Of a stretch of 64,000 bases of DNA, positions 9,125-17,352 are shown in pieces. The position numbers and the translations under genes were made by a program. A model generated the notes under the pieces. That model did no database searches and was not told the DNA's origin. It saw only the letters and a program-made list of their open reading frames with translations. Each line of letters begins with the position of its first letter. The first letter of the stretch is position 1. Origin of the DNA: Companilactobacillus huachuanensis (lineage in GTDB: Bacteria; Bacillota; Bacilli; Lactobacillales; Lactobacillaceae); contig NZ_BJDF01000008.1 of assembly GCF_005404815.1 (NCBI RefSeq), positions 62,001 through 126,000 on the forward strand, read 5' to 3'.

Positions 9125-11095
9125 ATGCTTTCATCTGCTGGTCTGAAACGGGGAATAAAAATAGCTCTATTACTTTCATTTTTGCCAATTTTAATGGCTT
9201 TATCAGTCAACGACTTCACTACTAAGACTGCCCCTACATATATCACCGATGCACCAGATGGATACGGAGTACCTTCACCTATGTCTAAAAGAATGGGCCT
9301 CTTGGTCACTAGTACTGGAATAATAAAACAGGTTAATGACAATTATAATATTACATTGGGTGATTCAGTTAATATATCTGCCGATGGTGAAAGATCTTTG
9401 GGTGACGTAAGCGCTGGTTTCGGTTCTCCCCTCCGCTATCAATGGTTTGAGGCTTCCGAAACTGATAAGTGGCAATCAATTGACCCTAAAAAATCTAATT
9501 CAAAGCATCTCTCGTTCAGACCCACAGAAAAAGGAATTTATTGGTTTCAACTACGAATGAGTTACTCCACTTTTTGGTTAAACCATTATATTTACACCAA
9601 AGTAGCTAAAGTGACTGTCACACCTAACAGAATTAAGGTTGACACCATCACTCTCGATACTAATTCCGATTACATATACAATAAAAAGAATTTTTTCAAT
9701 AATAACTCTACTTATGCCCTTGCCCTAGTCAATCCAGACAATTCCACTGAACAAGTAAAATGGTCACTAAACCAAAATGATGGGGATTTGGCAAAGATTG
9801 ATGACGATGGAAAAGTTACTGCCAATCTAGTTTCAGATCAAAATAATAAATCGGGAGAGATTGAAATACATGCCGCCGCCAATCATAACCTACCTGAAAC
9901 AGAGCTTGCTCACGCAACAAAAAAAATCAAAATAGGTGGCGGTTTATTAGATACCCACGTTTCTTTCGGAAAATCAGCTCTATTTGAACTTCAAGGGATG
10001 GAGAATTCCAATAGAGGAATAGATACTGACAATATTGATATTATCTGGCAACGTAAGAAAAAAGGTGCCGATAAATTTAAAGATATTTCTTCTTTAAATA
10101 AATCCGATAGTAAATTTAGTTTTGAAACTTCAGATGTTTCCTTTTCCGATGATGGCGACTTATATCAAGCAACTGTTAAAACATCAATTAATAATAAAGA
10201 ACAAAGCTATACGACTAACCCGGCAAAATTAATTGTTAATCCAACTAAAGATTATAATGTCGATTTCTCAGTTACTGTTGAAGATTATTTTTCCAAGGAC
10301 CCACAAAATACAAACCACTTAAATAACATTAAATCAGGAGACCAAATAGCTTATCATATCGTACTTAGCAATCATGGTAAAAAAACCATTGGTAGTTCAG
10401 AGTTAACTCTTTTGGTACCCCAGAATACTGAAACAGATTCTAGTCATATTTTAATGCCCAACAAAGGTACTGAAATCAAAGATTCTCCGACTCAATTAGA
10501 TGGAGACGTTAAAAAACTTAACTTTGAAATACTATCCTTAAAACCACAAGAAACCAGAACCTTTGATATAAGCATTCATGCTCCAATTATTGATAAAAAA
10601 CAAACATTGATATTTAATCCAACTTATTCATATACAAATATGGGTGAAAAGACCATCATTAAAAGTTCTGAATTGAGTTTCACGTTTGTTACCAACCGGA
10701 TTGAACTTCACCCTCAAAGTATTATATTTGAACCTATAACTCTTTTCGAAAAAGATGTTATAAAACATCGAACATCCTCTGGTACACCAATTACAGTTGA
10801 TGACCAACGAATAGATACTTCAAAAGCTGTCACACTATATCTGCAACAAACCTCAAATTTCTTGGATAGAGATAAAAAGATTCTGCCGTTCCATCTGTTT
10901 ATCTATGATTCTGATGGTAGTGTTAAAAATATAAAGGATAAAACTTTAATTGCTACTTCTAGACCACTTTTCCCACTTGATTCCATTCACTGGGATAGAG
11001 ACCACGGACTGCTTTTACATGTTGATAACGCCACAAATCTGATTCCTGGAAACTATTCGGCCGATATCACATGGACAGTCAAACAAGCGCCCTAA
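9125..11095 (+). CDS. Secreted surface protein, paralogue of the preceding one
   Basis: It has 656 residues, exactly the length of its neighbour, with the same plan. There is a hydrophobic signal segment (IALLLSFLPILMALSV), an N-terminal region with YQWFE.. and GIYWFQL motifs like the first protein's HFRWWK and TTWYQL, Ig-like segments, and a DUF11-like middle (residues 400-520: HIVLSNHGKKT, then LTLLVPQNT). The C-terminus carries a degenerate WxL-type module: DDQRID, VTLYLQQ where WxL would stand, GLLLHVD and a final YSADITWTVKQAP matching the usual YxxxLTWxL-P ending. AGGAG precedes ATG 9125. Role in adhesion or wall binding is inferred. No sortase motif was seen. Confidence 0.78.
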   Translation: MLSSAGLKRGIKIALLLSFLPILMALSVNDFTTKTAPTYITDAPDGYGVPSPMSKRMGLLVTSTGIIKQVNDNYNITLGDSVNISADGERSLGDVSAGFGSPLRYQWFEASETDKWQSIDPKKSNSKHLSFRPTEKGIYWFQLRMSYSTFWLNHYIYTKVAKVTVTPNRIKVDTITLDTNSDYIYNKKNFFNNNSTYALALVNPDNSTEQVKWSLNQNDGDLAKIDDDGKVTANLVSDQNNKSGEIEIHAAANHNLPETELAHATKKIKIGGGLLDTHVSFGKSALFELQGMENSNRGIDTDNIDIIWQRKKKGADKFKDISSLNKSDSKFSFETSDVSFSDDGDLYQATVKTSINNKEQSYTTNPAKLIVNPTKDYNVDFSVTVEDYFSKDPQNTNHLNNIKSGDQIAYHIVLSNHGKKTIGSSELTLLVPQNTETDSSHILMPNKGTEIKDSPTQLDGDVKKLNFEILSLKPQETRTFDISIHAPIIDKKQTLIFNPTYSYTNMGEKTIIKSSELSFTFVTNRIELHPQSIIFEPITLFEKDVIKHRTSSGTPITVDDQRIDTSKAVTLYLQQTSNFLDRDKKILPFHLFIYDSDGSVKNIKDKTLIATSRPLFPLDSIHWDRDHGLLLHVDNATNLIPGNYSADITWTVKQAP

Positions 11096-11471
11096 TTGCA
11101 TTGTACAAACGGTATGATACATACGTATTAGATTGGATAACACCAAAAAATGTTTATACTTAATAGTAAGAAGAAAAGAAACGAACTAGAGTAATTCCTC
11201 TTCTTCGGAGTCTCACGAAAATGAGCTTACATCTACCAAAACATTCGCGACTTAAAAAGGTCGCAGTCAAGGTGGTTGTAATGAATGGGATTAGTTTTAC
11301 AAACTAAATTGAATCGAGATGAGGCAAAATCAAAAACAATTTTGAGTTTTGCAATATCGATCCATGTTAATTCATAAATATTGTATTTGGAGTAAACTTC
11401 TGCCCCTTTTAAAAACCAGTAAGCTATTAATTTTCATAATGAATCCTCCGAAAAGACAACTTAGTCTAGAC
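11096..11471. other. Intergenic stretch without a recognised gene
   Basis: About 375 bases between convergent genes. It holds a small hairpin (GCGAC-TTAAAAA-GGTCGC near 11248-11265), TTAGTTT-TAC-AAACTAA near 11291-11307, and a possible 28-codon frame from ATG 11221 without a good ribosome site. It could be a decayed gene or a structured RNA. I could not identify it. Confidence 0.4.
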
Positions 11472-11524
11472 AAAAAGGCCTCGGGATAAAATTCAGTCTG
11501 TGCACTGAATCCCGAGGTCATTTT
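11472..11524 (-). terminator. Terminator for the glycerophosphodiesterase gene
   Basis: CCTCGGGAT and ATTCAGT pair with ACTGAAT and CCCGAGG. On the minus strand the stem is followed by TTTTTG. It may also act on the plus strand (CATTTTG). Confidence 0.9.
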
Positions 11525-11528
11525 GTAT

Positions 11529-12272
11529 TTATTTTTCTAAGAAACTCATTCTATCAGCAATGTTTGTAATTACTCCATCGACACCCCAACTCAATAATTG
11601 TTGTGCACGATTGATGTCATCGACTGTCCAAACATTGATTTCATACCCATAAGCTTTCATTTGTTTTACTTTATCTTCAGTTAAACCTGAACTATCTGGA
11701 TGAACAATTTTAGCGTGGCAAGCTTGCATAACTAAATTCCAGTCATCACCCAAAGTTACTCGACTAAACAAAACAGCATATTTCAATTCAGGTCTTAATT
11801 TATACATCTTCTCAAGCATAATTGGATTGAAACTAGAGATAATCAATTCGACATGATCGTCCAATCTTTCCAAAGCTTTCGAAAACTTTTCAACTAATCT
11901 GTCGGCCAAATAATTGGCGTTGTCCCCTACAACACCCTTTAGCTCGATATTAGCATTTATTTTGTGGATATTAAGAAAATCAATCAATTGATCTAGTGTT
12001 GGAACCTTTTCTCCACGATACTTTTCGGCAAACCAATATCCGGCGTCAGCAGTTTCAACTGTAGTGCTATTAACCGTTTCGATCGATCCCGATTGGTTAG
12101 TTGTACGATTCAATTTGTCATCGTGAATCACAAATACCTTTTCATCTTTAGTAATACTTAAATCAGTTTCGATCCATTTAACATCATGGTTTACGACCTC
12201 ATTAAAAGCAGCCATCGTATTTTCTGGAGCCAAGGTTGGTATTCCTCTATGAGCAATAATTTTTTTATCCAT
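11529..12272 (-). CDS. Glycerophosphodiester phosphodiesterase
   Basis: This 247-residue soluble enzyme hydrolyses glycerophosphodiesters to glycerol-3-phosphate and an alcohol. Family signatures are clear: HRG near the N-terminus (IIAHRGIPTLAPENT), the E-T-D metal site (WIETDLSIT), HDDKLNRTT, a central NIELKG strand and a C-terminal NVWTVDD. The start at 12272 has GGAGGATTACT just upstream. The longer frame adds residues without family resemblance. No signal peptide is visible, so it is probably cytoplasmic and recycles lipid head groups or teichoic-acid fragments. It is a single gene between the nagA1 terminator and its own. Confidence 0.93.
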   Translation of the reverse strand: MDKKIIAHRGIPTLAPENTMAAFNEVVNHDVKWIETDLSITKDEKVFVIHDDKLNRTTNQSGSIETVNSTTVETADAGYWFAEKYRGEKVPTLDQLIDFLNIHKINANIELKGVVGDNANYLADRLVEKFSKALERLDDHVELIISSFNPIMLEKMYKLRPELKYAVLFSRVTLGDDWNLVMQACHAKIVHPDSSGLTEDKVKQMKAYGYEINVWTVDDINRAQQLLSWGVDGVITNIADRMSFLEK

Positions 12273-12313
12273 AGTAATCCTCCAATAAGTAGAGTATACA
12301 ACAATATACAAGG

Positions 12314-12352
12314 TACAAAAAAACCGAGAGTACAATATGTATCCTCGGTTTC
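12314..12352 (-). terminator. Terminator downstream of nagA1
   Basis: AAACCGAGAGTACA pairs with TGTATCCTCGGTTT. On the minus strand a T run follows, so transcripts from nagA1 that read past repeat B1 should stop here. Confidence 0.85.
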
Positions 12353-12397
12353 ATGGGATTCTTGTGATTATTTTATCGGTTTGTTTAGTTTTATATG

Positions 12398-12535
12398 GGC
12401 AGTGGATCTAAAACGAGTTACACGGGCCAATTTCTTCCGCTTTTCATATCTTTGTAAACTGCCCGCAAAGTTCAGCGTGCAATTCACAAAGATACGAAAA
12501 TGCTCGAAATCTAAGCGGTCGTCCTCCACTCTCTA
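12398..12535 (-). repeat. Structured repeat family B, copy B1 (3' of nagA1)
   Basis: Read on the nagA strand, it starts with AGAGTGGAG right after the nagA1 TAG and ends with TCCACTGCC. A long stem pairs TATCTTTGTGAA with TTTACAAAGATA, around the conserved loop segments TTGCACGCTGAAC and TTTGCGGGC, and is flanked by GCATTTTC/GAAAAGC. Copies B2 and B3 share the layout. Confidence 0.8.
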
Positions 12536-12536
12536 A

Positions 12537-13697
12537 CTACGCTTGGTATCTAGAAACTCCATCAAGATAAGTTTCTGACAATGTCATATCATCATCAAGA
12601 ACGATGAAATCTGCATCTCTACCGTCAGCGATAATACCACACTTGTCAGCAACTTTAGAACTCTTAGCAGCTGTATAACTGGCCATTTCAACGGCTTCTT
12701 CATCTGTAGCAATGTTCCAGTCAACAACGTTCTTAATAGCGTCTTTAAGCAAGAGAATCGAACCGGCAAGGTTATGTGTCTCATCTGTTAATCTTGCTGT
12801 TCCGTTAGCAACTACAACTGGTAATTCACCCAATACATAGTTACCATCTGGCATCAAACCGGCACGCATACAGTCAGTGATTAGGGCAACATGTTCTGCA
12901 CCCTTCTTTTCAATAACAATTCTAGCAGCAAATGGGTTAACGTGATGTCCATCACAGATTAATTCATCGTCAACTAAGTGCATTGAAAGTGCAGCGCCAA
13001 CCATACCAGGTAGGCGATGGTTCAAACCACTCATACCGTTATATGTATGTGTAAATCCAGTAGCACCAGCTTCAACACAGGCTTTAGCTTGTTCAAATGT
13101 AGCATCACTGTGACCTAGGTAAACAGCAACATCATCTGAAGCAACGGCCTTAACGAATTCTGGAGCACCTTTTCTTTCAGGAGCAATAGAAATTTTCTTA
13201 ATCATACCGTGAGCGGCATCTTGCCAATCTTTGAATTCTTCGGCATCAGGATCTCTGAAGTACTTAGGATTTTGGGCACCCTTGTGTTTCTCTGTGTAGA
13301 AAGGTCCTTCGAAGTGAATACCTTGAATCTTAGCACCAGTGGCCTTCTTATAATTGTCACCGATTGTTTGACAGATATGTTTTAGTTGATCATGTGAAGC
13401 TGTCAAAGTTGTAGGTAACCATGAAGTTACACCAGCTTTAAGCAAGCCTTCTGACATTTCGTTCAACTTTTCAAAGTCGTCATCCATAACATCATGGCCA
13501 ACAAAACCGTGAATATGTGTATCAACAAGACCTGGGGCAATAAATTTGTCTGAGTAATCAACAATCTTGCCTTCTGGCTTCTTTTCGTCAGCAGTAAAGA
13601 ATTTACCAAACTTACCGTCATCAGTAACCTCTAGATAGCCACCGTTTTCAGTTGTGTTTTTTAAAAAGAACTTCTTAGCATGAATATAATATGACAT
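12537..13697 (-). CDS. nagA: N-acetylglucosamine-6-phosphate deacetylase (copy 1)
   Basis: This 386-residue amidohydrolase removes acetate from GlcNAc-6-P (or GalNAc-6-P). Visible family motifs are VDTHIHG (metal-binding His pair, near residue 60), HFEGPFY, YLGHSDA, NGMSGLNHR, DGHHV and the catalytic Asp of LITDCMRAG. AGGAGAC lies upstream of the ATG. A palindromic GntR-type site (13747-13758) sits about 50 bases upstream of the start. The copy at 14374-15534 differs at only a small minority of residues. This copy is the one that keeps the regulator site. The family B repeat begins at its stop codon. Confidence 0.95.
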   Translation of the reverse strand: MSYYIHAKKFFLKNTTENGGYLEVTDDGKFGKFFTADEKKPEGKIVDYSDKFIAPGLVDTHIHGFVGHDVMDDDFEKLNEMSEGLLKAGVTSWLPTTLTASHDQLKHICQTIGDNYKKATGAKIQGIHFEGPFYTEKHKGAQNPKYFRDPDAEEFKDWQDAAHGMIKKISIAPERKGAPEFVKAVASDDVAVYLGHSDATFEQAKACVEAGATGFTHTYNGMSGLNHRLPGMVGAALSMHLVDDELICDGHHVNPFAARIVIEKKGAEHVALITDCMRAGLMPDGNYVLGELPVVVANGTARLTDETHNLAGSILLLKDAIKNVVDWNIATDEEAVEMASYTAAKSSKVADKCGIIADGRDADFIVLDDDMTLSETYLDGVSRYQA

Positions 13698-13746
13698 TTT
13701 CTAGTCTCCTTACTAATTTTAACAACTCCATTATAGCATTAGATAA

Positions 13747-13758
13747 TGGTCTATACCA
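13747..13758. promoter_or_regulatory. Candidate NagR/GntR operator (dre-like) upstream of nagA1
   Basis: TGGTCTATACCA has the TGGT-N4-ACCA symmetry known for NagR/YvoA-type GntR sites. It fits control by the GntR gene at 22078-22794. No equivalent is seen before nagA2. Confidence 0.65.
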
Positions 13759-13902
13759 AGTTTAATTATGAATTTTCGTGCAAAAAATCATTGATTGCTA
13801 TCCCATTTCCAAATCTGAGAAATATTTGTACTTTAATGACTGAACTATAGAATTTTCCATAAAAATTAGTGACTGCTTTATCTTTCAAAGTTTTACCAAG
13901 AA

Positions 13903-13957
13903 TTGGAAGTATACTTCCATTTTTCAGATTTTTACCAAGAATTGGAAGTATACTTCC
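13903..13957. repeat. Two tandem 39-base units, each with a 16-base perfect palindrome
   Basis: TGGAAGTATACTTCCA occurs at 13903-13918 and 13942-13957. Each copy is preceded by TTACCAAGAAT. The spacing is close to whole helical turns, as for paired operators, but the bound protein is unknown. Confidence 0.7.
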
Positions 13958-14106
13958 ATTTTCTATTTATCACATTATTAGTTTAAGATCATCCAAAGTA
14001 TCCAGTGAAGAATACTATATGTCATGTGAAAATTATATCAATACAAACAAAAGGACATTGAAGACTTATTTGCCTTCAATATCCCTTATTTAATTTCCGT
14101 TATATA

Positions 14107-14240
14107 GGCAGTGGCTCTCAAACGAGTTACACAGGCCAATTTCTTCTGCTTTTCATATCTTTGTAAACCGCCCGCAAAGTTCAGCGTGCAATTCACAAAG
14201 ATACGAAAATGCTCGGAAATTCCCAGGCCTGCTCCACTCT
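14107..14240 (-). repeat. Structured repeat family B, copy B2
   Basis: Joined in tandem to B3. On the minus strand it begins AGAGTGGAGCAGGCC. CAGGCC pairs with GGCCTG, and TATCTTTGTGAA pairs with TTTACAAAGATA. It ends near GAGAGCCACTGCC. Confidence 0.8.
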
Positions 14241-14371
14241 CTATTTAAAACGAGTTACGACAGGGCAACTCCTTCCGCTTTTCACAACTAAGTAAATCGC
14301 CCGCAAAAGCAGCGTGCAATTCACTTAGTTATGAAAATGCTCGGGAGCTAACCGCCCTGTCTCCACTCTCT
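14241..14371 (-). repeat. Structured repeat family B, copy B3 (3' of nagA2)
   Basis: Begins at the nagA2 stop. Stems have changed together relative to B1 and B2: ACAGGGC pairs with GCCCTGT, and TAACTAAGTGAA pairs with TTTACTTAGTT. The loop segments TTGCACGCTG and TTTGCGGGC are kept. Confidence 0.8.
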
Positions 14372-14373
14372 AA

Positions 14374-15534
14374 CTATGCTTGGTATCTAGAAACTCCATC
14401 AAGATAAGTCTCTGACAATGTCATATCATCATCAAGAACAATAAAGTCAGCATCTCTACCATCGGCAATAATTCCACATTCATCAAGAACTTTTGAACTC
14501 TTAGCTGCTGTATAGCTGGCCATTTCAACGGCTTCTTCGTCTGTAGCAATATTCCAGTCAACAACGTTCTTAATAGCATCTTTCAATAACAAAATCGAAC
14601 CTGCTAAACTGTGTGGTTCTGCTTTCAACTTGGCTGTTCCATTAGCAACTACAACTGGTAATTCACCCAATACATAGTCACCATCTGGCATCAAACCGGC
14701 ACGCATACAGTCAGTGATCAAAGCAACGTGTTCTGGTGTCTTCTTTTCAATTACGATTCTAGCAGCATATGGATTAACATGATGTCCATCACAAATCAAT
14801 TCGTCATCAACTAGGTGCATTGAAAGTGCAGCGCCAACCATACCTGGAAGTCTGTGATTCAAGCCGCTCATACCGTTATATGTATGTGTAAATCCAGTGG
14901 CACCAGCTTCAACACAGGCTTTAGCTTGTTCAAATGTAGCATCACTGTGTCCTAAGTAAACGGCAACTTTGTCAGAAGCAATGGCCTTAGTAAATTCAGG
15001 AGCACCTTTTCTTTCAGGAGCGATAGAAATTTTTCTGATCATACCGTGAGCAGCATCTTGCCAATCTTTGAATTCCTCAGCGTCAGGATCACGGAAGTAC
15101 TTAGGATTTTGAGCACCTTTGTGTTTTTCAGTATAGAAAGGTCCTTCAAAATGAATACCTTGAATCTTGGCACCAGTGACTTTCTTGTAATTATCACCAA
15201 TCGTGTGGCAAATACTCAATAATTGTTCGTGTGAAGCTGTCAAAGTAGTTGGCAACCATGAAGTTACACCAGCTTGTAACAAGCCTTCTGACATTTCATT
15301 GAGTTTGTCAAAATCATCATCCATAACATCGTGACCACAAAGGCCATGAATATGTGTATCAACTAAACCTGGAGCGATAAACTTATCTGAATAATCAACA
15401 ATCTTACCAGCAGGTTTCTCTTCATCAGCAGTATAAAACTTACCGAATTTACCATCATCAGTGACTTCTAGATAACCACCGTTTTCAGTAGTATTTTTCA
15501 AAAAGAACTTCTTAGCATGAATATAATATGACAT
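14374..15534 (-). CDS. nagA: N-acetylglucosamine-6-phosphate deacetylase (copy 2)
   Basis: It has 386 residues and the same metal-site motifs as copy 1 (VDTHIHG, HFEGPFY, LGHSDA, NGMSGLNHR, DGHHV, ITDCM). Differences are scattered and mostly conservative (FVGHD versus LCGHD, KAGVTSW versus QAGVTSW), so both probably work. Start: ATG 15534 with GGAGAT upstream. The longer frame runs into repeat copy 8. Upstream homology with copy 1 ends after the ribosome site, because a cloverleaf element begins about 35 bases before the start. The GntR-type operator is therefore missing and expression may differ. It lies downstream of the hexosamine PTS operon on the same strand. Confidence 0.95.
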   Translation of the reverse strand: MSYYIHAKKFFLKNTTENGGYLEVTDDGKFGKFYTADEEKPAGKIVDYSDKFIAPGLVDTHIHGLCGHDVMDDDFDKLNEMSEGLLQAGVTSWLPTTLTASHEQLLSICHTIGDNYKKVTGAKIQGIHFEGPFYTEKHKGAQNPKYFRDPDAEEFKDWQDAAHGMIRKISIAPERKGAPEFTKAIASDKVAVYLGHSDATFEQAKACVEAGATGFTHTYNGMSGLNHRLPGMVGAALSMHLVDDELICDGHHVNPYAARIVIEKKTPEHVALITDCMRAGLMPDGDYVLGELPVVVANGTAKLKAEPHSLAGSILLLKDAIKNVVDWNIATDEEAVEMASYTAAKSSKVLDECGIIADGRDADFIVLDDDMTLSETYLDGVSRYQA

Positions 15535-15569
15535 TCTCAAATCTCCTTTAATATTTTTAATTAAATATG

Positions 15570-15749
15570 CCGTCTCCAGAGCCGATAGCATTCACCTGCT
15601 ATGCGGAACGGCCCGAGCCTGAGAAGCGGTCTCGCGCCTCGGTTTGGAGCCTTTCCACAGACCGGCAAGGCTCCAAACACGTCCGATGGTAATATGGCTA
15701 ACGCCATATCACCACTATCACAGCCGGTGAATGCTCTCGCTCTTCCGAC
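15570..15749 (-). repeat. Cloverleaf repeat element, copy 8
   Basis: Minus orientation, directly before nagA2. Outer stem GAGCCGATAGCATTCACC / GGTGAATGCTCTCGCTC is imperfect. Arm 2 pairs ATGGC with GCCAT, arm 3 GGAGCCTT with AAGGCTCC. Arm 4 keeps GGTCTCG / CGAGCC. Confidence 0.8.
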
Positions 15750-15906
15750 TAATTACATCGTTATAATTATTATCCAATAGAAAATAGATAATAACTCATC
15801 CAGTTTCAGAAATATTGATACTGAATTTGATTCTCTCAAAATTTAGAACACTTCAGTATTCCAAACAATCAAAAGCCATAATAAATTCCGATATTTAATA
15901 ACCCTA

Positions 15907-16087
15907 GCCGGAGGGGGTGAGTGATGGGACACACTGTGAAGGTGGTGTTAGAACGGTGATTTTCCGTTCTTACAGCACGGACGTATTTTGAGATTCGCGC
16001 ACTATGCGAAGCTTAAAATCGAGGGGCGAGACCTTGGCTCGCGCCGGTCCTCACAGTGGGTCCCAATCACTCGCCCCCTCTGGCGGC
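15907..16087 (+). repeat. Cloverleaf repeat element, copy 9, variant outer stem
   Basis: The outer stem has a third, different sequence: GGAGGGGGTGAGTGAT and CACTGTGA pair with ATCACTCGCCCCCTC and TCACAGTG over more than 30 bases. Arm 2 is AGAACGG/CCGTTCT, arm 3 TTCGC/GCGAA and arm 4 GGCGAGACCTTGGCTCGC. Loop motifs match the other copies, while all stem sequences differ. Confidence 0.8.
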
Positions 16088-16102
16088 ATCATATCAAATA
16101 CA

Positions 16103-16137
16103 TAAAAGGCTGAAACAAATTAATGTTCCAACCTTTT
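16103..16137 (-). terminator. Terminator of the hexosamine PTS operon
   Basis: AAAAGGTTGGAAC pairs with GTTTCAGCCTTTT on the minus strand, just after agaS. nagA2 therefore probably has its own transcript. Confidence 0.75.
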
Positions 16138-16151
16138 AGTTTCATTAATTA

Positions 16152-17324
16152 CTATTCGTAATCGTGAATTGTTACACCTTTAACAACACGGTTAACTGTA
16201 CCGCTTGCTGATGGTGTATCAGGTGTGTTATTAACCTTGATTGAATTCATCAAAGCAAATGTTTGTGCGAACACTACGTCTGGCAATGCTTGATATAATT
16301 CTGGAAGATCTTTGTCCCCGGATTTAATAAAGAAATTATCACCTGAGAAGTCGTTGTCATCTGATGTACCAACACCAACAACCTTCTCACAAATTTCATC
16401 ACCCTTGATTTCTTCCAAGATATCTACATCGTATTGACGAGTATATTTATCATTGCTCATGAAATCAAAGACAACTGTCTTACTATTTACATATGACTTA
16501 GGACCGTGACGGAATCCCATTGATGAATCAAAGATTGTTGTCAATGCTCCGGCAGTTAATTCTAGTACCTTCAATTGGGCTTCACGAGTAAGTCCTGATA
16601 GTGAACCACTGCCTAAGTATGTAATACGGTCGTAGTCCAAATCAGCGTAGGCTTGAATCTCATCTTCACGACTAATAACTTCTTGACCCATCTTAATCAT
16701 TGTATCAACCCAAGCTGTTTTCTTATCTTCAGCACTTGTATCAAAAATCAATGCCGCCGTTAAGGTCATACAAGAGAAGCTTCCGGTCATGGCGAATCCC
16801 TTATCATTTGAAAGTGCTGGTTGAAGAAGTAGAAGATTACCGTCTTCGTTTTCAGCTTTCGTAGCTAAATGTCCTTCTGGAGCACAAGTGATAGTGATTT
16901 GATACAAATTCTTGATAAGCTTTTCAGCAAGTTCTACAGTAGCAACACTTTCAGGAGAGTTACCACTTCTAGCGAATGATACTAAGATTGTTGGATCATC
17001 ACTTCTTAAATTATCTAATGGAGCAGAAACAATATCAGTTGTTGGAATGCTTTCGAAAACAAAGTGTGAAGTGTCGCCAACACGGTTCAAATATGGTCTA
17101 AGCGTATCCCCTACATAAGCTGAAGTACCAGCACCTGTGAAGATAACTCTGATTTTTTGGTTTGGATATGTCGAAGTTATTTTATCTAAAAAGCTATCTA
17201 TTTCAGATTTTTTAGCTGTGTAGTTTTGGAAAGCTTCTTTCCATAAGTCTGGTTGTTGTTGAATTTCACGGGTTGTTATCTTAGCACCCATTTTTTCTAG
17301 TTCTTGATCTGTTTTTGTAAACAT
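16152..17324 (-). CDS. agaS: SIS-domain hexosamine-phosphate deaminase/isomerase, AgaS-like
   Basis: This 390-residue protein has two SIS domains. The first, around residues 58-75, reads VIFTGAGTSAYVGDTLRPYL and has SFARSGNSPES. The second has ITYLGSGSLSGLTREAQLKVLEL followed by SSMGFRHGPKSY. These are the motifs of AgaS, which converts galactosamine-6-phosphate to tagatose-6-phosphate (some members act on glucosamine-6-phosphate). It is the last gene of the PTS operon and follows the putative glycosidase by 28 bases. With NagA it would complete GalNAc-6-P breakdown. Start: ATG 17324 with AAGGGAT upstream. Exact substrate is inferred from family and context. Confidence 0.9.
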   Translation of the reverse strand: MFTKTDQELEKMGAKITTREIQQQPDLWKEAFQNYTAKKSEIDSFLDKITSTYPNQKIRVIFTGAGTSAYVGDTLRPYLNRVGDTSHFVFESIPTTDIVSAPLDNLRSDDPTILVSFARSGNSPESVATVELAEKLIKNLYQITITCAPEGHLATKAENEDGNLLLLQPALSNDKGFAMTGSFSCMTLTAALIFDTSAEDKKTAWVDTMIKMGQEVISREDEIQAYADLDYDRITYLGSGSLSGLTREAQLKVLELTAGALTTIFDSSMGFRHGPKSYVNSKTVVFDFMSNDKYTRQYDVDILEEIKGDEICEKVVGVGTSDDNDFSGDNFFIKSGDKDLPELYQALPDVVFAQTFALMNSIKVNNTPDTPSASGTVNRVVKGVTIHDYE

Positions 17325-17352
17325 GATATTGGATCCCTTCTCTAAATAATTT

